Source: Prevotellaceae bacterium
GTDB taxonomy: Bacteria; Bacteroidota; Bacteroidia; Bacteroidales; Paludibacteraceae
NCBI GenBank assembly: GCA_020636675.1
Contig: JACJXK010000011.1
Span: 1-64,000 of the forward strand
Length of the DNA stretch: 64,000 nt
Reading direction: 5' to 3'
Shown: piece by piece, positions 24,646 to 33,787 of the stretch
Position numbering within the stretch: the first letter of the stretch is position 1
Layout of the letters: every line of letters begins with the position of its first letter
The notes under the pieces: model-generated
Databases searched by the model: none
What the model saw: only the letters and a program-made list of their open reading frames with translations
What the model was told of the DNA's origin: nothing
Position numbers and translations under genes: made by a program

Positions 24646-26481
24646 TCAGAACAGATTCACATTACTCTTGCTCTGTACATCCACATTTTTTCCTGTGGCC
24701 AGTTCCAAATTTTGTTTCGTGCTATCCAATCTGATTTTATCCGCAGTAAACTCCATCCCCTCAGATTTATGAATTTCATTTTCAGACACATCGACAGTCA
24801 TATTTTTAGCAGACTGTTTGGCATTTTCTCCGACAATGACCCTCATATTCTCATCAACATCCACAAAAATATCCTTGCCGGCATTTATTGTCAGTCCCTC
24901 TCCTGCTGCGATACAGATGTTATTAGCCAGCAGACTCAATGATTCGGCGGCGGTAATCTCTATATTCTTGCCATTCGTATCCAGCCGAATCGTATTTCCA
25001 CTCTTATCACTTATGGTGATGCCCCAATCGCCTTGTTGGCCATCATTGAAGACAATCTGGTGTCCGCTTTTAGTACGGATGCTCCGTACCTGATTGTCAG
25101 GACCGCCCCCCTCACCCGTCTTGCCACTGAAGAGGCTACCCATCACAAACGGACGGTTGGGATCTCCATATTCAAAACCCACCATCACTTGATCGCCCAC
25201 CTCCGGCACGGCCACCAAACCACGATTAACAGGAACATTTTGACTTGTGCCCGCATCCGGTGTCTGCACACGGATCCAATTCGTACTTATCCACTTCGAC
25301 TTTTGCCAATCAAAGCGAACCTGCACTCGTCCCTGGCTCTCGGGATCTTTATTGTCAGACACAACAGCCACTTCCGGATAGGCAACCACCTTTCTTGGCG
25401 AGGAGCAAGGAAAGTAAGAGACCTCCGCCGGCATGGCACGGAACCTATTCGTATAGTTGCCATTCTTATCTATGTGATGATGTAGACTTATGATACGATA
25501 TTTACCCAACGACGGCACTTTCATCCTATCTGGGAATCCTATCTCCATCCAGCCGCCGAGACGAAGCCGACAAGTCCTCGTCTCCCCTTCCACAACAAGC
25601 ATCGCAGCCGAGACGGAAGACTGTTTGGCATTGACCATATCAGAGACACTGGCATCCGTATAGGCGGAAGTTTCCGTCGGAGAAATGCCTTTATCCGGAA
25701 AAATCCGGTCTGATTTAGAAACGACCAGCTTCAACAACGGGTTATCCGATGGTAGACCAGCACCACCATCCTTACAGACAAACACATCGTCTGACGGCAG
25801 ATAGGCGTAACAAGATTGCATCCGCGGCAGTGCCATTCCACAAGTACGCATACTTTGAATGTCCTGATCAAGGTTTAGATATTCTGAACGGGGATCGTCA
25901 GGAGCACCAAAGAAAAGATCTCGCCCATCATAGAAAAACATCTCGCCAAATAGGCTTGCCAAACGACAAAGAAAAGCGAAATTGCTTTCGGCATACTGCA
26001 TGGCAAAAGGGAGGACGCCTTGATATCTCGGATTGCACTTCACTTCGAAAAGAGAATTTTCGGTCATGGAGGACACGATAGTGGATAGTTGGCTATCTAC
26101 AAAAGAGTTCATGGTAGGAGTGCCCTCCAGACTCACCACATCACCTTGACCTATGAAATGTACCCTATTAGAACGACGAGGAGATAAATCGCCATCCATG
26201 CCATCTTCCCAGGCTTCGATCCGGACATCCGTGACCCATCCTGAAAATTCATACGGACGGCCGGAGTCTATGTGTTCGAACCGTATCAGAGCCCTCGCTC
26301 CTATCATCTCCATCAGTTTTTGCGGTGTCTCTTTCCACATCGCATCCTGAGACATGAACTCTTTCACCACCTCAAACCGATGGCAGGAGTTCATGTCTTG
26401 ATCAAGTGTCAACGACTCAAAAAGGATCTCCTCTCCGTCGAATCTCACTTTAGGCCTTACCGGATTCAACCATTGTTCCAT
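24646..26481 (-). CDS. tssI: T6SS spike protein TssI/VgrG
   Basis: A 611-residue VgrG, the trimeric spike at the tip of the Hcp tube. Residues 1-360 form the gp27-like part. PEVAVVSDNKDPESQGRVQV and VPEVGDQVMVGFEYGDPNRP near 380-440 mark the gp5 OB fold, followed by GSLFSGKTGEGGG. The end (about 470-611) is a needle of short beta repeats such as NIEITAAESLSLLANN and NVDVQSKSNVNLF. There is no C-terminal effector fusion. It is the last T6SS gene in transcription order; no PAAR, Rhs or immunity gene follows within the window. Confidence 0.95.
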   Translation of the reverse strand: MEQWLNPVRPKVRFDGEEILFESLTLDQDMNSCHRFEVVKEFMSQDAMWKETPQKLMEMIGARALIRFEHIDSGRPYEFSGWVTDVRIEAWEDGMDGDLSPRRSNRVHFIGQGDVVSLEGTPTMNSFVDSQLSTIVSSMTENSLFEVKCNPRYQGVLPFAMQYAESNFAFLCRLASLFGEMFFYDGRDLFFGAPDDPRSEYLNLDQDIQSMRTCGMALPRMQSCYAYLPSDDVFVCKDGGAGLPSDNPLLKLVVSKSDRIFPDKGISPTETSAYTDASVSDMVNAKQSSVSAAMLVVEGETRTCRLRLGGWMEIGFPDRMKVPSLGKYRIISLHHHIDKNGNYTNRFRAMPAEVSYFPCSSPRKVVAYPEVAVVSDNKDPESQGRVQVRFDWQKSKWISTNWIRVQTPDAGTSQNVPVNRGLVAVPEVGDQVMVGFEYGDPNRPFVMGSLFSGKTGEGGGPDNQVRSIRTKSGHQIVFNDGQQGDWGITISDKSGNTIRLDTNGKNIEITAAESLSLLANNICIAAGEGLTINAGKDIFVDVDENMRVIVGENAKQSAKNMTVDVSENEIHKSEGMEFTADKIRLDSTKQNLELATGKNVDVQSKSNVNLF

Positions 26482-26504
26482 AAAAGAATAATAGATTACA
26501 TTGT

Positions 26505-27890
26505 TTACTCTTGAGCATATTCGCTATTCCAACTGGCCTCATCATCCCCCTTGGTTCCATCCAGCTTTATCACGAAACTTTTGGCAGGAAAATATGGGGT
26601 GATATGGATATCCAGATAGATGCGGTCCTTCTGGTTAGGATCTCGTTCCAAACGCATTATTTTGGAACGTTCAATCAGTCGGTCTGGGCCCTGAATGTCA
26701 TCCAAGAATTTCACAATCTGACTCCGCAGATCACGTTCCGTCTTGCCGCTCCAATTCTCAAACGAACGGCGGTTCAAGAAGTCAAACAAGACCTTGGTCA
26801 CATAGTCGAACACACGCACCACGGAGTAAGTCTGCAATCCCAGATTATCTCCATTGAACAGCGTCTTGGCAGAGAAAGCCATCACCTTCCCGTATTCGTT
26901 TACCATAGGCACCAGACCCATCGAGTCGAGCTGCGAGATCTCACTCTTGCGCAAAGGGAAAGCAACAGACTCCACCTCATTCAGTCCTCCATATTTCTTG
27001 CCGGCAGTCACTTGAGACATGAGCGTAGTGTACACCTTCCCGGCCAAAGCAGCCGCAGGCGACACATGCAGATCTTCAGACTCTCCGATTTCCTTGTAAG
27101 CATTTCGGCCCACCAACCAGTTACAGCACATCACCGTATTGCATTTGAAGGCATCGCCTCCGGCCAGATTGGCAGAATAGAAAAGATCCACCACATCGTC
27201 AGGATTCTCCAAATCGGCAAAATCAGTGAACATCATCACCTTATTCTCATTGGCTATCTTCGACCACTTTTCTATTACCATGTTAGACCCCAAATATCCG
27301 GGAATGACCAGCAACGAATAGTTGTTCCTTAAATCCAGACGGTCATAGTTCTGCTTCAGCTCATTAGCCACATAATCGATGAAACGGGAGTTGTCCAAGT
27401 CCGAAATCTGTTCCGGAGATGCATTAACTATCGTTATGTTAGAGAGCTTGTCCGATTCCGTATTTTTATAAAACAACTGGACGGCACGATAGGATTGTTC
27501 CATAACCTTAACGGAATCGACAGCCGTCAGTTGATTTTTGGACAACAGCTCGCCAACAGACTCCGCCCTTCCCTGGCATCTGTCCACCATCTCCGGAATA
27601 TCCTTACTCTCCGTCAGGAGATTCAGCCAAAGTGCAATTTTATTGGAAAGATCTTTCCTCTCGTTCTCCTTCTGCTCCTCCAAAAGAAACATCTTTTTTC
27701 GTGCCTTACGGTCTGGGTTCATGTTTTGTATGCCGTCAATGGCCGACTCCAGAAAACCGAACCCTCCATAACGGGAGAGCCCCATTATCGCCGCATCCAT
27801 CACTTGTTGGGAATATCCATCCGCAACCTTTTCCTTATATTCGTTTTGCAACGGAGCATTCTGTTCCGCCTGTTTCATTTGTTCCATCAT
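26505..27890 (-). CDS. tssC: T6SS contractile sheath large subunit TssC
   Basis: A 461-residue TssC/VipB protein. The conserved core is visible as RFIDYVANELKQNYDRLDLR near 175, IPGYLGSNMVIEKW near 208 and MFTDFADLENPDDVVDLF near 235. SWNSEYAQE lies at the very end. It polymerises with TssB around the Hcp tube in the cytoplasm, and contraction drives secretion. It starts 5 bases after tssB and ends 23 bases before tssI. Length is slightly short of the roughly 490-500 residues of proteobacterial TssC. Confidence 0.93.
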   Translation of the reverse strand: MMEQMKQAEQNAPLQNEYKEKVADGYSQQVMDAAIMGLSRYGGFGFLESAIDGIQNMNPDRKARKKMFLLEEQKENERKDLSNKIALWLNLLTESKDIPEMVDRCQGRAESVGELLSKNQLTAVDSVKVMEQSYRAVQLFYKNTESDKLSNITIVNASPEQISDLDNSRFIDYVANELKQNYDRLDLRNNYSLLVIPGYLGSNMVIEKWSKIANENKVMMFTDFADLENPDDVVDLFYSANLAGGDAFKCNTVMCCNWLVGRNAYKEIGESEDLHVSPAAALAGKVYTTLMSQVTAGKKYGGLNEVESVAFPLRKSEISQLDSMGLVPMVNEYGKVMAFSAKTLFNGDNLGLQTYSVVRVFDYVTKVLFDFLNRRSFENWSGKTERDLRSQIVKFLDDIQGPDRLIERSKIMRLERDPNQKDRIYLDIHITPYFPAKSFVIKLDGTKGDDEASWNSEYAQE

Positions 27891-27895
27891 AATCG

Positions 27896-28354
27896 TTAAC
27901 GAGCAGAGAATTGGTTAAGTTCTTTTTGTAACTGAGTCAGAGCATCGACCATAGCCTGACGGCTCTCTTGATTTTCCAAAGCCCTTTGCAGGACTTTATT
28001 GGTGCGGAGTTGTTTCACCAGCTTTTCATAAAACTCCTTCTGAACTGACAGATTGTTCAGGAAACTACTATTTTCCGTCATCTTCTTCACCTGAAAATCG
28101 GCGGTATTAGAGAATCGGAAATTCTCTCTGACAGGTTCTCCCTCCTCATTTTCAAACTCCACATCCACGTTCGGTTGGAACACGGCATAAACATCCTCAA
28201 TGGTTTTCATGTTATCCACCGCTTCCGGACTGACAGGCTCTTCGGAAGTCAACTGACCAATAAACATGGTCCTGTTTTGTGGAATGTCGGCAATGCCTTC
28301 CATGGCATCTTGCTTCACCTCATTTCCACCTATTTCGTAATTCAATATACCCAT
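27896..28354 (-). CDS. tssB: T6SS contractile sheath small subunit TssB
   Basis: A 152-residue TssB/VipA protein. After a short N-terminal extension come RTMFIGQLTSEEPVSPEA near 30, the paired strand PNVDVEFENEEGEPVRENFR near 60-80 and FSNTADFQVKKM near 82. A C-terminal helix (KQLRTNKVLQRALENQESRQ) follows. It forms the sheath with TssC. It lies 73 bases downstream of tssD and directly upstream of tssC. Confidence 0.92.
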   Translation of the reverse strand: MGILNYEIGGNEVKQDAMEGIADIPQNRTMFIGQLTSEEPVSPEAVDNMKTIEDVYAVFQPNVDVEFENEEGEPVRENFRFSNTADFQVKKMTENSSFLNNLSVQKEFYEKLVKQLRTNKVLQRALENQESRQAMVDALTQLQKELNQFSAR

Positions 28355-28427
28355 AACACTGATTTAAAATTTTTCATACAGAACGGGTGCAGTTGCCCGC
28401 ACCTCGTTCCCTTTTTAGTTGACAGAA

Positions 28428-28820
28428 TCAATTAGTTGGCCAATTCTCCTCGTACTGAGCCCCTCCTATTTTGATGGTTTGAGCAGAGATTGTCACAGAC
28501 AAGGTCATAGGCGCATTACCTATAATATCTATGCCTTCCTCAAAGTCAATGATATACGCATTATCAAACGATAGCTCTTTCATCTTTGACTCCTCGTCTC
28601 CCTTTTTGAAGACAATACTTCCACTGAATGGTTTGAATTGGTTCACCATGTGCTCCAGAATGGTCGTGTCGGCAGTAGATTCCACACGAACAGTGACACG
28701 TCCGCCGTAGATGTTGGACGAAGGACGTCCTTTTGAGTCCACATCACGGTGGAGCGAATACTTGCAGTCGAGCACATCGTACTCCTTACCGCCTAAATTT
28801 AGAGATGATCTAAACGCCAT
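28428..28820 (-). CDS. tssD: T6SS tube protein TssD/Hcp
   Basis: A 130-residue Hcp of the Bacteroidota type. It begins MAFRSSLNLGGKEYDVLDCK and continues with GRVTVRVESTADTTILEHMV, GSIVFKKGDEES and ISAQTIKIGGAQYEENW. Hexameric rings of Hcp stack into the tube that carries effectors. The gene follows a 580-base gap after tssR, and that gap contains a decayed second copy of its 5' end and a promoter-like element. Hcp may therefore be made partly from its own transcript, which would suit its high demand. Confidence 0.93.
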   Translation of the reverse strand: MAFRSSLNLGGKEYDVLDCKYSLHRDVDSKGRPSSNIYGGRVTVRVESTADTTILEHMVNQFKPFSGSIVFKKGDEESKMKELSFDNAYIIDFEEGIDIIGNAPMTLSVTISAQTIKIGGAQYEENWPTN

Positions 28821-28964
28821 AACTATAGGTTTTAAATTGTAAAAAAGTTAAGTTAAAGAACAGGGTTTTCCAACCCCACTCCATTTATATTCAATTAATT
28901 CATATTTCTTGATTTCCCATACCGAGACTCCTTCCTCCATGTATGGCAGGACAAAAAACGCATA

Positions 28965-29054
28965 TCATACAAAGGCATTGCAAGAAAGCAGACCGTTACA
29001 GTTGAGCACATCATATCCTATACCTCTCCGATTAAAGGTTGATCCAAATACCAT
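28965..29054 (-). pseudogene. Decayed 5' fragment of a second hcp gene
   Basis: A 29-codon frame reads MVFGSTFNRRGIGYDVLNCN, then GLLSCNAFV, then TGA. It aligns with the start of TssD (MAFRSSLNLGGKEYDVLDCK). The DNA match covers the start codon, the GAGCACATC block (GTGCTC on the coding strand) and the TTTAGGT bases just upstream. It lies in the leader of the intact hcp gene, 145 bases upstream of its start. Open frame continues past the stop with little resemblance to Hcp. A partial tandem duplication followed by decay is the simplest explanation. Confidence 0.6.
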
Positions 29055-29345
29055 ACTTTAGGTCGTTTTACAAGAAGCTGCCGTAAATTCTTCTCCTATT
29101 CCTCCCACCCATTCATTTCTAGTTCCGTTGATTTTTTGCCCGAAGATTCGACCTCATTCCACGACTTCACACGCAAGGAAGCTCAAAATCTTCTTTCTAA
29201 AAAACAGAGAGATCCATTCCGAAAACATTGATTCAAAACAACCAAACAAAAGGATTCAAACAACTTCTAAATTAAACATATCAAGCAACAGGAAAATTTT
29301 TCTTCTATTCCGTTCCTTTACATAAAGATTTAATCATCACGAGGA

Positions 29346-29353
29346 CAAAGATA
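29346..29353 (-). promoter_or_regulatory. Possible internal promoter for tssD-B-C-I
   Basis: On the minus strand TATCTTTG fits TAnnTTTG, and it lies just downstream of the tssR stop. A transcript from here would have a leader of about 520 bases, including the hcp fragment. No matching -33 box at the usual distance was seen. Confidence 0.45.
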
Positions 29354-29400
29354 ATTAAATAATTTTATTAAATGAAATATTTATAGCGTCAATATTATCA

Positions 29401-31866
29401 TTACGGCAAGACATCCGCATCTATTTTATAATATGTTTCGCCATTAAACACCAATTTATTGGCAACCACAACCGACGACTCCAAATCCTTCCCTTTTTCC
29501 AAAAAATACTCCTGCAACTCATCCAACTGTCTGTCCGTCAATACATCTTTATCATCCAAATCACGCACACGGAGCGAACGTAACGTGTTATTGAACGACG
29601 GAAGTGTAAATACTAGCTGTTGCGCCTGCGACAAAGTGAAGCTTCTAATCTCCCTTTTCCTCCTCGGATATACCTTTTCATCCCGAGTCCATTGCAAATA
29701 CGCTTTTCTCATAGACCGCCTCGCCTGCGATGTGTTCCGGTATTCCCTAATTTGCAGAGAATCGGCAGACAAAGAATATCCCTTGTCAAAGAACATATCC
29801 GGGCAGGATTTGTTCCTATTCTTCTTACCTCCTCCTCTTGCCGAATATTTATAATCGACACGGACTGAGGTCAAATCTCTTAGAAACCCCCGTATCCGTG
29901 ACAATTCAGACTCTGTCAGAAACAACACATACCTCCCCTGCTTCAGATCCCGGATAGACGTTTTCAGGGAAATGGGGTAATTCGTCGTCGGACGAAGCGA
30001 GGCCATCGGCTGAAGCGCCAAAGGCTTCACCGCATACGTTTCAGAAACACCACCAAGCCTCAACCACATAGGATTCAGAGAGGTACGTCCCACACCGGAG
30101 TTTTTAAACGCAGAACGTATATGAGATAGCACATCCTCATTGTCAGACTCCACCTCTCTGACAATGGAGTCGGTAACAGACAGGAGCAAATCGGGCGACA
30201 GATTTTCTTTTTTCTTCGGAAAGATAATCCAACCTTGTGTCATGCTATTCTTAGGGAAATCCAAAGCATAGACATTTTCGGAATACTCCTTATATTGATT
30301 GACCGGACGCAACTGCTCTGAATGGACCAACAGCCGTTTCTTCTTCTGAGAGACACGTGACGCAGAGCGGCTGATCATATCCTCCATCTGCAAAACAAAA
30401 TTATTGAATGAGTTTCCCTGCTTGGAAACCAACTGACATCCTACTAGGCGACAGTTCGCATCTACCAGATCATTCACCAGCGAAGCATCCACTTGCTCCC
30501 TCACATTTCCATTCTCCCCTATCAACACCACAATATTACTCTCCGACTTATATGGAGACAACAGCCGGAGCGCGCGTTTCAATGCCCGCCAGGCATCCTC
30601 CCTGAAAACCAACTTTTTTCTACTCTTCGCATCTGCGTAAGTTTCCATCGAGGAGAGCACAGAATCTATGTTTGCATTTAATGCGAATTCTCCTCCATCA
30701 ACTCCGCCGTTTCCGTCAAAGCCAACAACATAACCCATCTTAAACGTACAGCCGGACACACTTCCCTTCAGAATGCCATTCAGGCTCTGCAAAGAGGATA
30801 CTATCTGCTCAAATTTTTCACAGACCATCTTCTGGTCAGAAAAGACAACCATCAAATTGACTTTTTGAAGATTACTGCAGAAATCATCATACTGCCCCCT
30901 CGTAATGGGTTCGTCGGATAGGCTATACACCAGATTGCGACTATCATCCATCATTCTAACCGGAAGTGTGGTTTTGATAACGGCATTGTCGTCTCCTTCA
31001 TTTTTTATGGAATAGACAGGAGAAATGCCCTCTAAATCAGGAAGTAGATAACTGGAATAGAGTTGCATTACCGTTTCCTTCTGAAGAGAGAAGTCCTGCT
31101 GCCCTTTCGAAGAAAACGAAAAATCAAGAATTGGCATTTCCGAAAAATCAGCATACAACAACTCACCGAGAGGCATGACCAGAGACGACGACACCCAACC
31201 GGCCACCATCGTTTTAGCCCCGTCTGGAGTCGTCTCTTCTTTTCCCACCAAAAGACTCTTAGTCTTATCCACACTTCTCTTGGCCAAAAAGATAGGCTTC
31301 TGAAACGGGACCTTTCCTATCGGGTTCAACAACTCAGGCTCCTGAAATATAACGACAGAGTCGGCAGAAAAGAAATCTTTGGTGCGGGAGAATGGCGTTG
31401 TATCCCGAACCATGGTGATCATTTTTATGGAAGCACCTGTCGCCACATCCGTTGTGGCATGGGCCGAGAGCAACAAATTATCCTTATGCATCCATCCAAA
31501 ATATTCCGCCATGTCACGATTCTTCCACTTCCCGTTTTCCAAAATGCCAGAATCATATTTCACCAAACGAAGATAATTACCTTTTTCTCCAATAACGACA
31601 AACGGATCCATAAAAGAAGCTACCTTCATCTGCACTTTTCCGCCTGGATTATAATAAGTTGAATTTCCGTCCCTATCAGAATAGACAATCCACGGCCCTC
31701 TACCTCCAACCGACTTTGGCACAGAAACATCTCCGCAACAATAGTTCTTAGTGTATTCTTCAGGCGTTTTCCTGACCTTCGTGAAAAGATTCACTGGCGA
31801 ACAAGCATAGAACAAAAACGTAGTAACGCAAAAAAACAAAGCATTTCTCTTCCTTTTAAACCTCAT
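29401..31866 (-). CDS. tssR: T6SSiii membrane-complex protein TssR (lipoprotein with vWA-like domain)
   Basis: An 821-residue protein. MRFKRKRNALFFCVTTFLFY followed by ACSPVN is a lipoprotein signal with the lipid Cys at residue 22. The middle region (about 310-480) has a von Willebrand A-like fold: VNLMVVFSDQKMV, then SNIVVLIGENG, and an acidic GFDGNGGVDGG. A long C-terminal helical part follows. Bacteroidota T6SS loci encode the dedicated envelope proteins TssN, Q, O, P and R in place of TssJ/L/M, and size, vWA fold and position identify this one as TssR. Its start overlaps the tssP stop by 4 bases. Confidence 0.82.
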   Translation of the reverse strand: MRFKRKRNALFFCVTTFLFYACSPVNLFTKVRKTPEEYTKNYCCGDVSVPKSVGGRGPWIVYSDRDGNSTYYNPGGKVQMKVASFMDPFVVIGEKGNYLRLVKYDSGILENGKWKNRDMAEYFGWMHKDNLLLSAHATTDVATGASIKMITMVRDTTPFSRTKDFFSADSVVIFQEPELLNPIGKVPFQKPIFLAKRSVDKTKSLLVGKEETTPDGAKTMVAGWVSSSLVMPLGELLYADFSEMPILDFSFSSKGQQDFSLQKETVMQLYSSYLLPDLEGISPVYSIKNEGDDNAVIKTTLPVRMMDDSRNLVYSLSDEPITRGQYDDFCSNLQKVNLMVVFSDQKMVCEKFEQIVSSLQSLNGILKGSVSGCTFKMGYVVGFDGNGGVDGGEFALNANIDSVLSSMETYADAKSRKKLVFREDAWRALKRALRLLSPYKSESNIVVLIGENGNVREQVDASLVNDLVDANCRLVGCQLVSKQGNSFNNFVLQMEDMISRSASRVSQKKKRLLVHSEQLRPVNQYKEYSENVYALDFPKNSMTQGWIIFPKKKENLSPDLLLSVTDSIVREVESDNEDVLSHIRSAFKNSGVGRTSLNPMWLRLGGVSETYAVKPLALQPMASLRPTTNYPISLKTSIRDLKQGRYVLFLTESELSRIRGFLRDLTSVRVDYKYSARGGGKKNRNKSCPDMFFDKGYSLSADSLQIREYRNTSQARRSMRKAYLQWTRDEKVYPRRKREIRSFTLSQAQQLVFTLPSFNNTLRSLRVRDLDDKDVLTDRQLDELQEYFLEKGKDLESSVVVANKLVFNGETYYKIDADVLP

Positions 31867-32756
31867 GGCTTCTCCTTTATCGAATTCTGATTAATTAATA
31901 ATTTCCTCACACAACTGGCATTCTTGTCCGTCTCCACCACAACCTCATTGATCGTCGTAGAATATTGTCTGCCTACAATCTTCAGCCCATAGCAATAAGA
32001 ATAGAAATCGTTCTCCTTATCACTATTGACCAATACCATCACATTGGGATTGTCATGAAGGTATTTCTTCAGTATGTAGTTGTAATTGGCGTTGAACGAA
32101 CCTTTGTCCACTATGTTTTGCAGATGTTCCTGAATATCTACGGCAATCAGCGTCATGACGTCAGACGAATCGCTCTCCGTATATTCAGGAAGAACTTCCA
32201 CCTGATGGACTACAGGATATTTTGTGGTCTCCGTACTGAGACGGATTTCATAACAGCCAGGCTGCGAATACGCATAAATCGGATTGCGGTCCTGTGAATC
32301 GACGTCGCCACTCTCGCCAAACTCCCATCTCCAGTCCTTCGAATCGCCATCGGCCATGAAAATAACCCGTTCATTTTGCAACACCCGCTTCGGCGCAATA
32401 ATACGGATAGGCCTTCGCCCAGGAGTCATCCTCCGTTCTCGCACCTTCACGACAAAAAACTTCTCCATGCAATTGTCTACCGTAAGACGTATCTGATATT
32501 TTCCAACTTCAGGGAAGACATACCTTCCTCTCTTTTCTTGGGAGAAATCGCCATTGCCAAATTCCCAAACGACCTTATAGGTTTTGTATGTGCTATCAAC
32601 AAAAAAGATAGGCTTCCCCAACTCTATCTCCGAAGCAGAGACTTCGGCATGAATTTCACGTCCAGAAGCCAATTTCCGAACCGACCATGCCAGCAGAAGA
32701 AATATCGTCAAAATAGAAAAGACAAGCACCTTACCTCGCGAAAAAACACTCTTCAT
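31863..32756 (-). CDS. tssP: T6SSiii membrane-complex protein, TssP-like, with PKD domains
   Basis: A 297-residue single-pass protein. The N-terminal helix (VLVFSILTIFLLLAWSV, about 10-26) should place the rest in the periplasm. Two PKD-type beta sandwiches follow: VWEFGNGDFSQEKRGRYVFP with GKYQIRLTVDNC near 65-100, and WRWEFGESGDVDSQDRNPIY with PGCYEIRLSTE near 140-180. The C-terminal part is mixed. By order (between an O-like gene and tssR) it corresponds to TssP of the Bacteroidota membrane complex. I assign the name from position and PKD content, so it is provisional. Confidence 0.7.
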   Translation of the reverse strand: MKSVFSRGKVLVFSILTIFLLLAWSVRKLASGREIHAEVSASEIELGKPIFFVDSTYKTYKVVWEFGNGDFSQEKRGRYVFPEVGKYQIRLTVDNCMEKFFVVKVRERRMTPGRRPIRIIAPKRVLQNERVIFMADGDSKDWRWEFGESGDVDSQDRNPIYAYSQPGCYEIRLSTETTKYPVVHQVEVLPEYTESDSSDVMTLIAVDIQEHLQNIVDKGSFNANYNYILKKYLHDNPNVMVLVNSDKENDFYSYCYGLKIVGRQYSTTINEVVVETDKNASCVRKLLINQNSIKEKP

Positions 32757-32760
32757 AAAG

Positions 32761-33270
32761 TCACTGCATTAAATCAATCTTCTTTTTATCCATACTATTA
32801 CGACATCGGTCCAAATCGGAATTGAACTTCTCTATGTTTTTCTGTGTTGTCCAAAGTCTCTCCTTATCAAACACCCGCAACTCATAAAACATAGCCAAAT
32901 GGTCGAAAATACGATAACGTTCGTCCCATTTATTTTGGACATGGACGTTTCGAATCTCGCCAAGAAGAAAATTAATTTCCCGTTTCTCATACGAAGCGCT
33001 CAGACTTGGATCTATTTTTGCCACTCTGGACTCCACGGACGAAATCTTCTCCATCCAAGCAGACTGCACCCGTTCAAAACTACGTATTCTGGACATCCGC
33101 TCCAAAGCCTCCTGTTTGCCTCCCAAACATCTATAGTCCGGATTGGAGAAGAACAACACGAAGCCACACGATGTCGAAGCCAACACAAAAAGAATCAGCA
33201 CATAAAAGAACGCGATAGTGCGCTCTCTGGGATTCAATGAATCCAAACTCTCTTTCTCTTTCATATTCAT
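32761..33270 (-). CDS. tssO: T6SSiii membrane protein, TssO-like
   Basis: A 169-residue protein with one transmembrane helix at about 20-42 (FFYVLILFVLASTSCGFVLF) after a short cytoplasmic head, DSLNPRERTIA. The LN-x-x-ER head before the helix is the pattern of TssO. A periplasmic helical, coiled-coil-prone part makes up the rest. Its start overlaps the stop of the gene before it by 4 bases, and tssP starts 4 bases after its end. The neighbour at 33267 has the same size and topology, so the O/Q labels could be exchanged. Confidence 0.65.
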   Translation of the reverse strand: MNMKEKESLDSLNPRERTIAFFYVLILFVLASTSCGFVLFFSNPDYRCLGGKQEALERMSRIRSFERVQSAWMEKISSVESRVAKIDPSLSASYEKREINFLLGEIRNVHVQNKWDERYRIFDHLAMFYELRVFDKERLWTTQKNIEKFNSDLDRCRNSMDKKKIDLMQ

Positions 33271-33776
33271 TTGTTTTTTCCATAACTAAGTCGCCCCACA
33301 CGAACCCGGCGCGTTATATTACGGCTCTCCTCATTACACCTGATCAAATCCTCTTTAGCCGTCGCCTCCACTTTCTTCAATGCCGATATGGAATCGCGGA
33401 CACGAAGAAAATCATCCATTTGCAAAAGCAAATGCCTATACAGCACAGCATCCCTTTCGCCCAAAGTCTGCACCCTATTGGACACATTCATCTTTTTTGT
33501 CACAATAGAATGCATTAGAAAATCAGGATTCACATTTTCCGACAAGTCGAATGTCCGATATAATCCGAAAATATCCGAAAAATCCTCACTAATGGCGATC
33601 TGCGCCGCATAGATTTCCTCACTATCGCCGGTTCTCTCCTTTATTGCGGAGACTTCGGCAGAAGAGACCTTCATGAACGAAAAGACACACAACTGCGACA
33701 CAGCCACCAAAGCCACCATGTAAAAGGCAAACTTGATATGCGAACGCATCACCTCCTTATTATTTAACGCCTTCAT
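33267..33776 (-). CDS. T6SSiii membrane protein, TssQ-like by position
   Basis: A 169-residue protein with the same layout as the next gene: a short head (MKALNNKEVMRSHIK), a transmembrane helix at about 16-35 (FAFYMVALVAVSQLCVFSF) and a periplasmic helical region. Gene order in Bacteroidota T6SS loci runs N-Q-O-P-R, so this would be TssQ. The LNNKE head resembles TssO, however, so a tandem pair of O-like genes is also possible. It follows tssG by 11 bases. Confidence 0.55.
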   Translation of the reverse strand: MKALNNKEVMRSHIKFAFYMVALVAVSQLCVFSFMKVSSAEVSAIKERTGDSEEIYAAQIAISEDFSDIFGLYRTFDLSENVNPDFLMHSIVTKKMNVSNRVQTLGERDAVLYRHLLLQMDDFLRVRDSISALKKVEATAKEDLIRCNEESRNITRRVRVGRLSYGKNK

Positions 33777-33787
33777 CTTCTTCTTTT

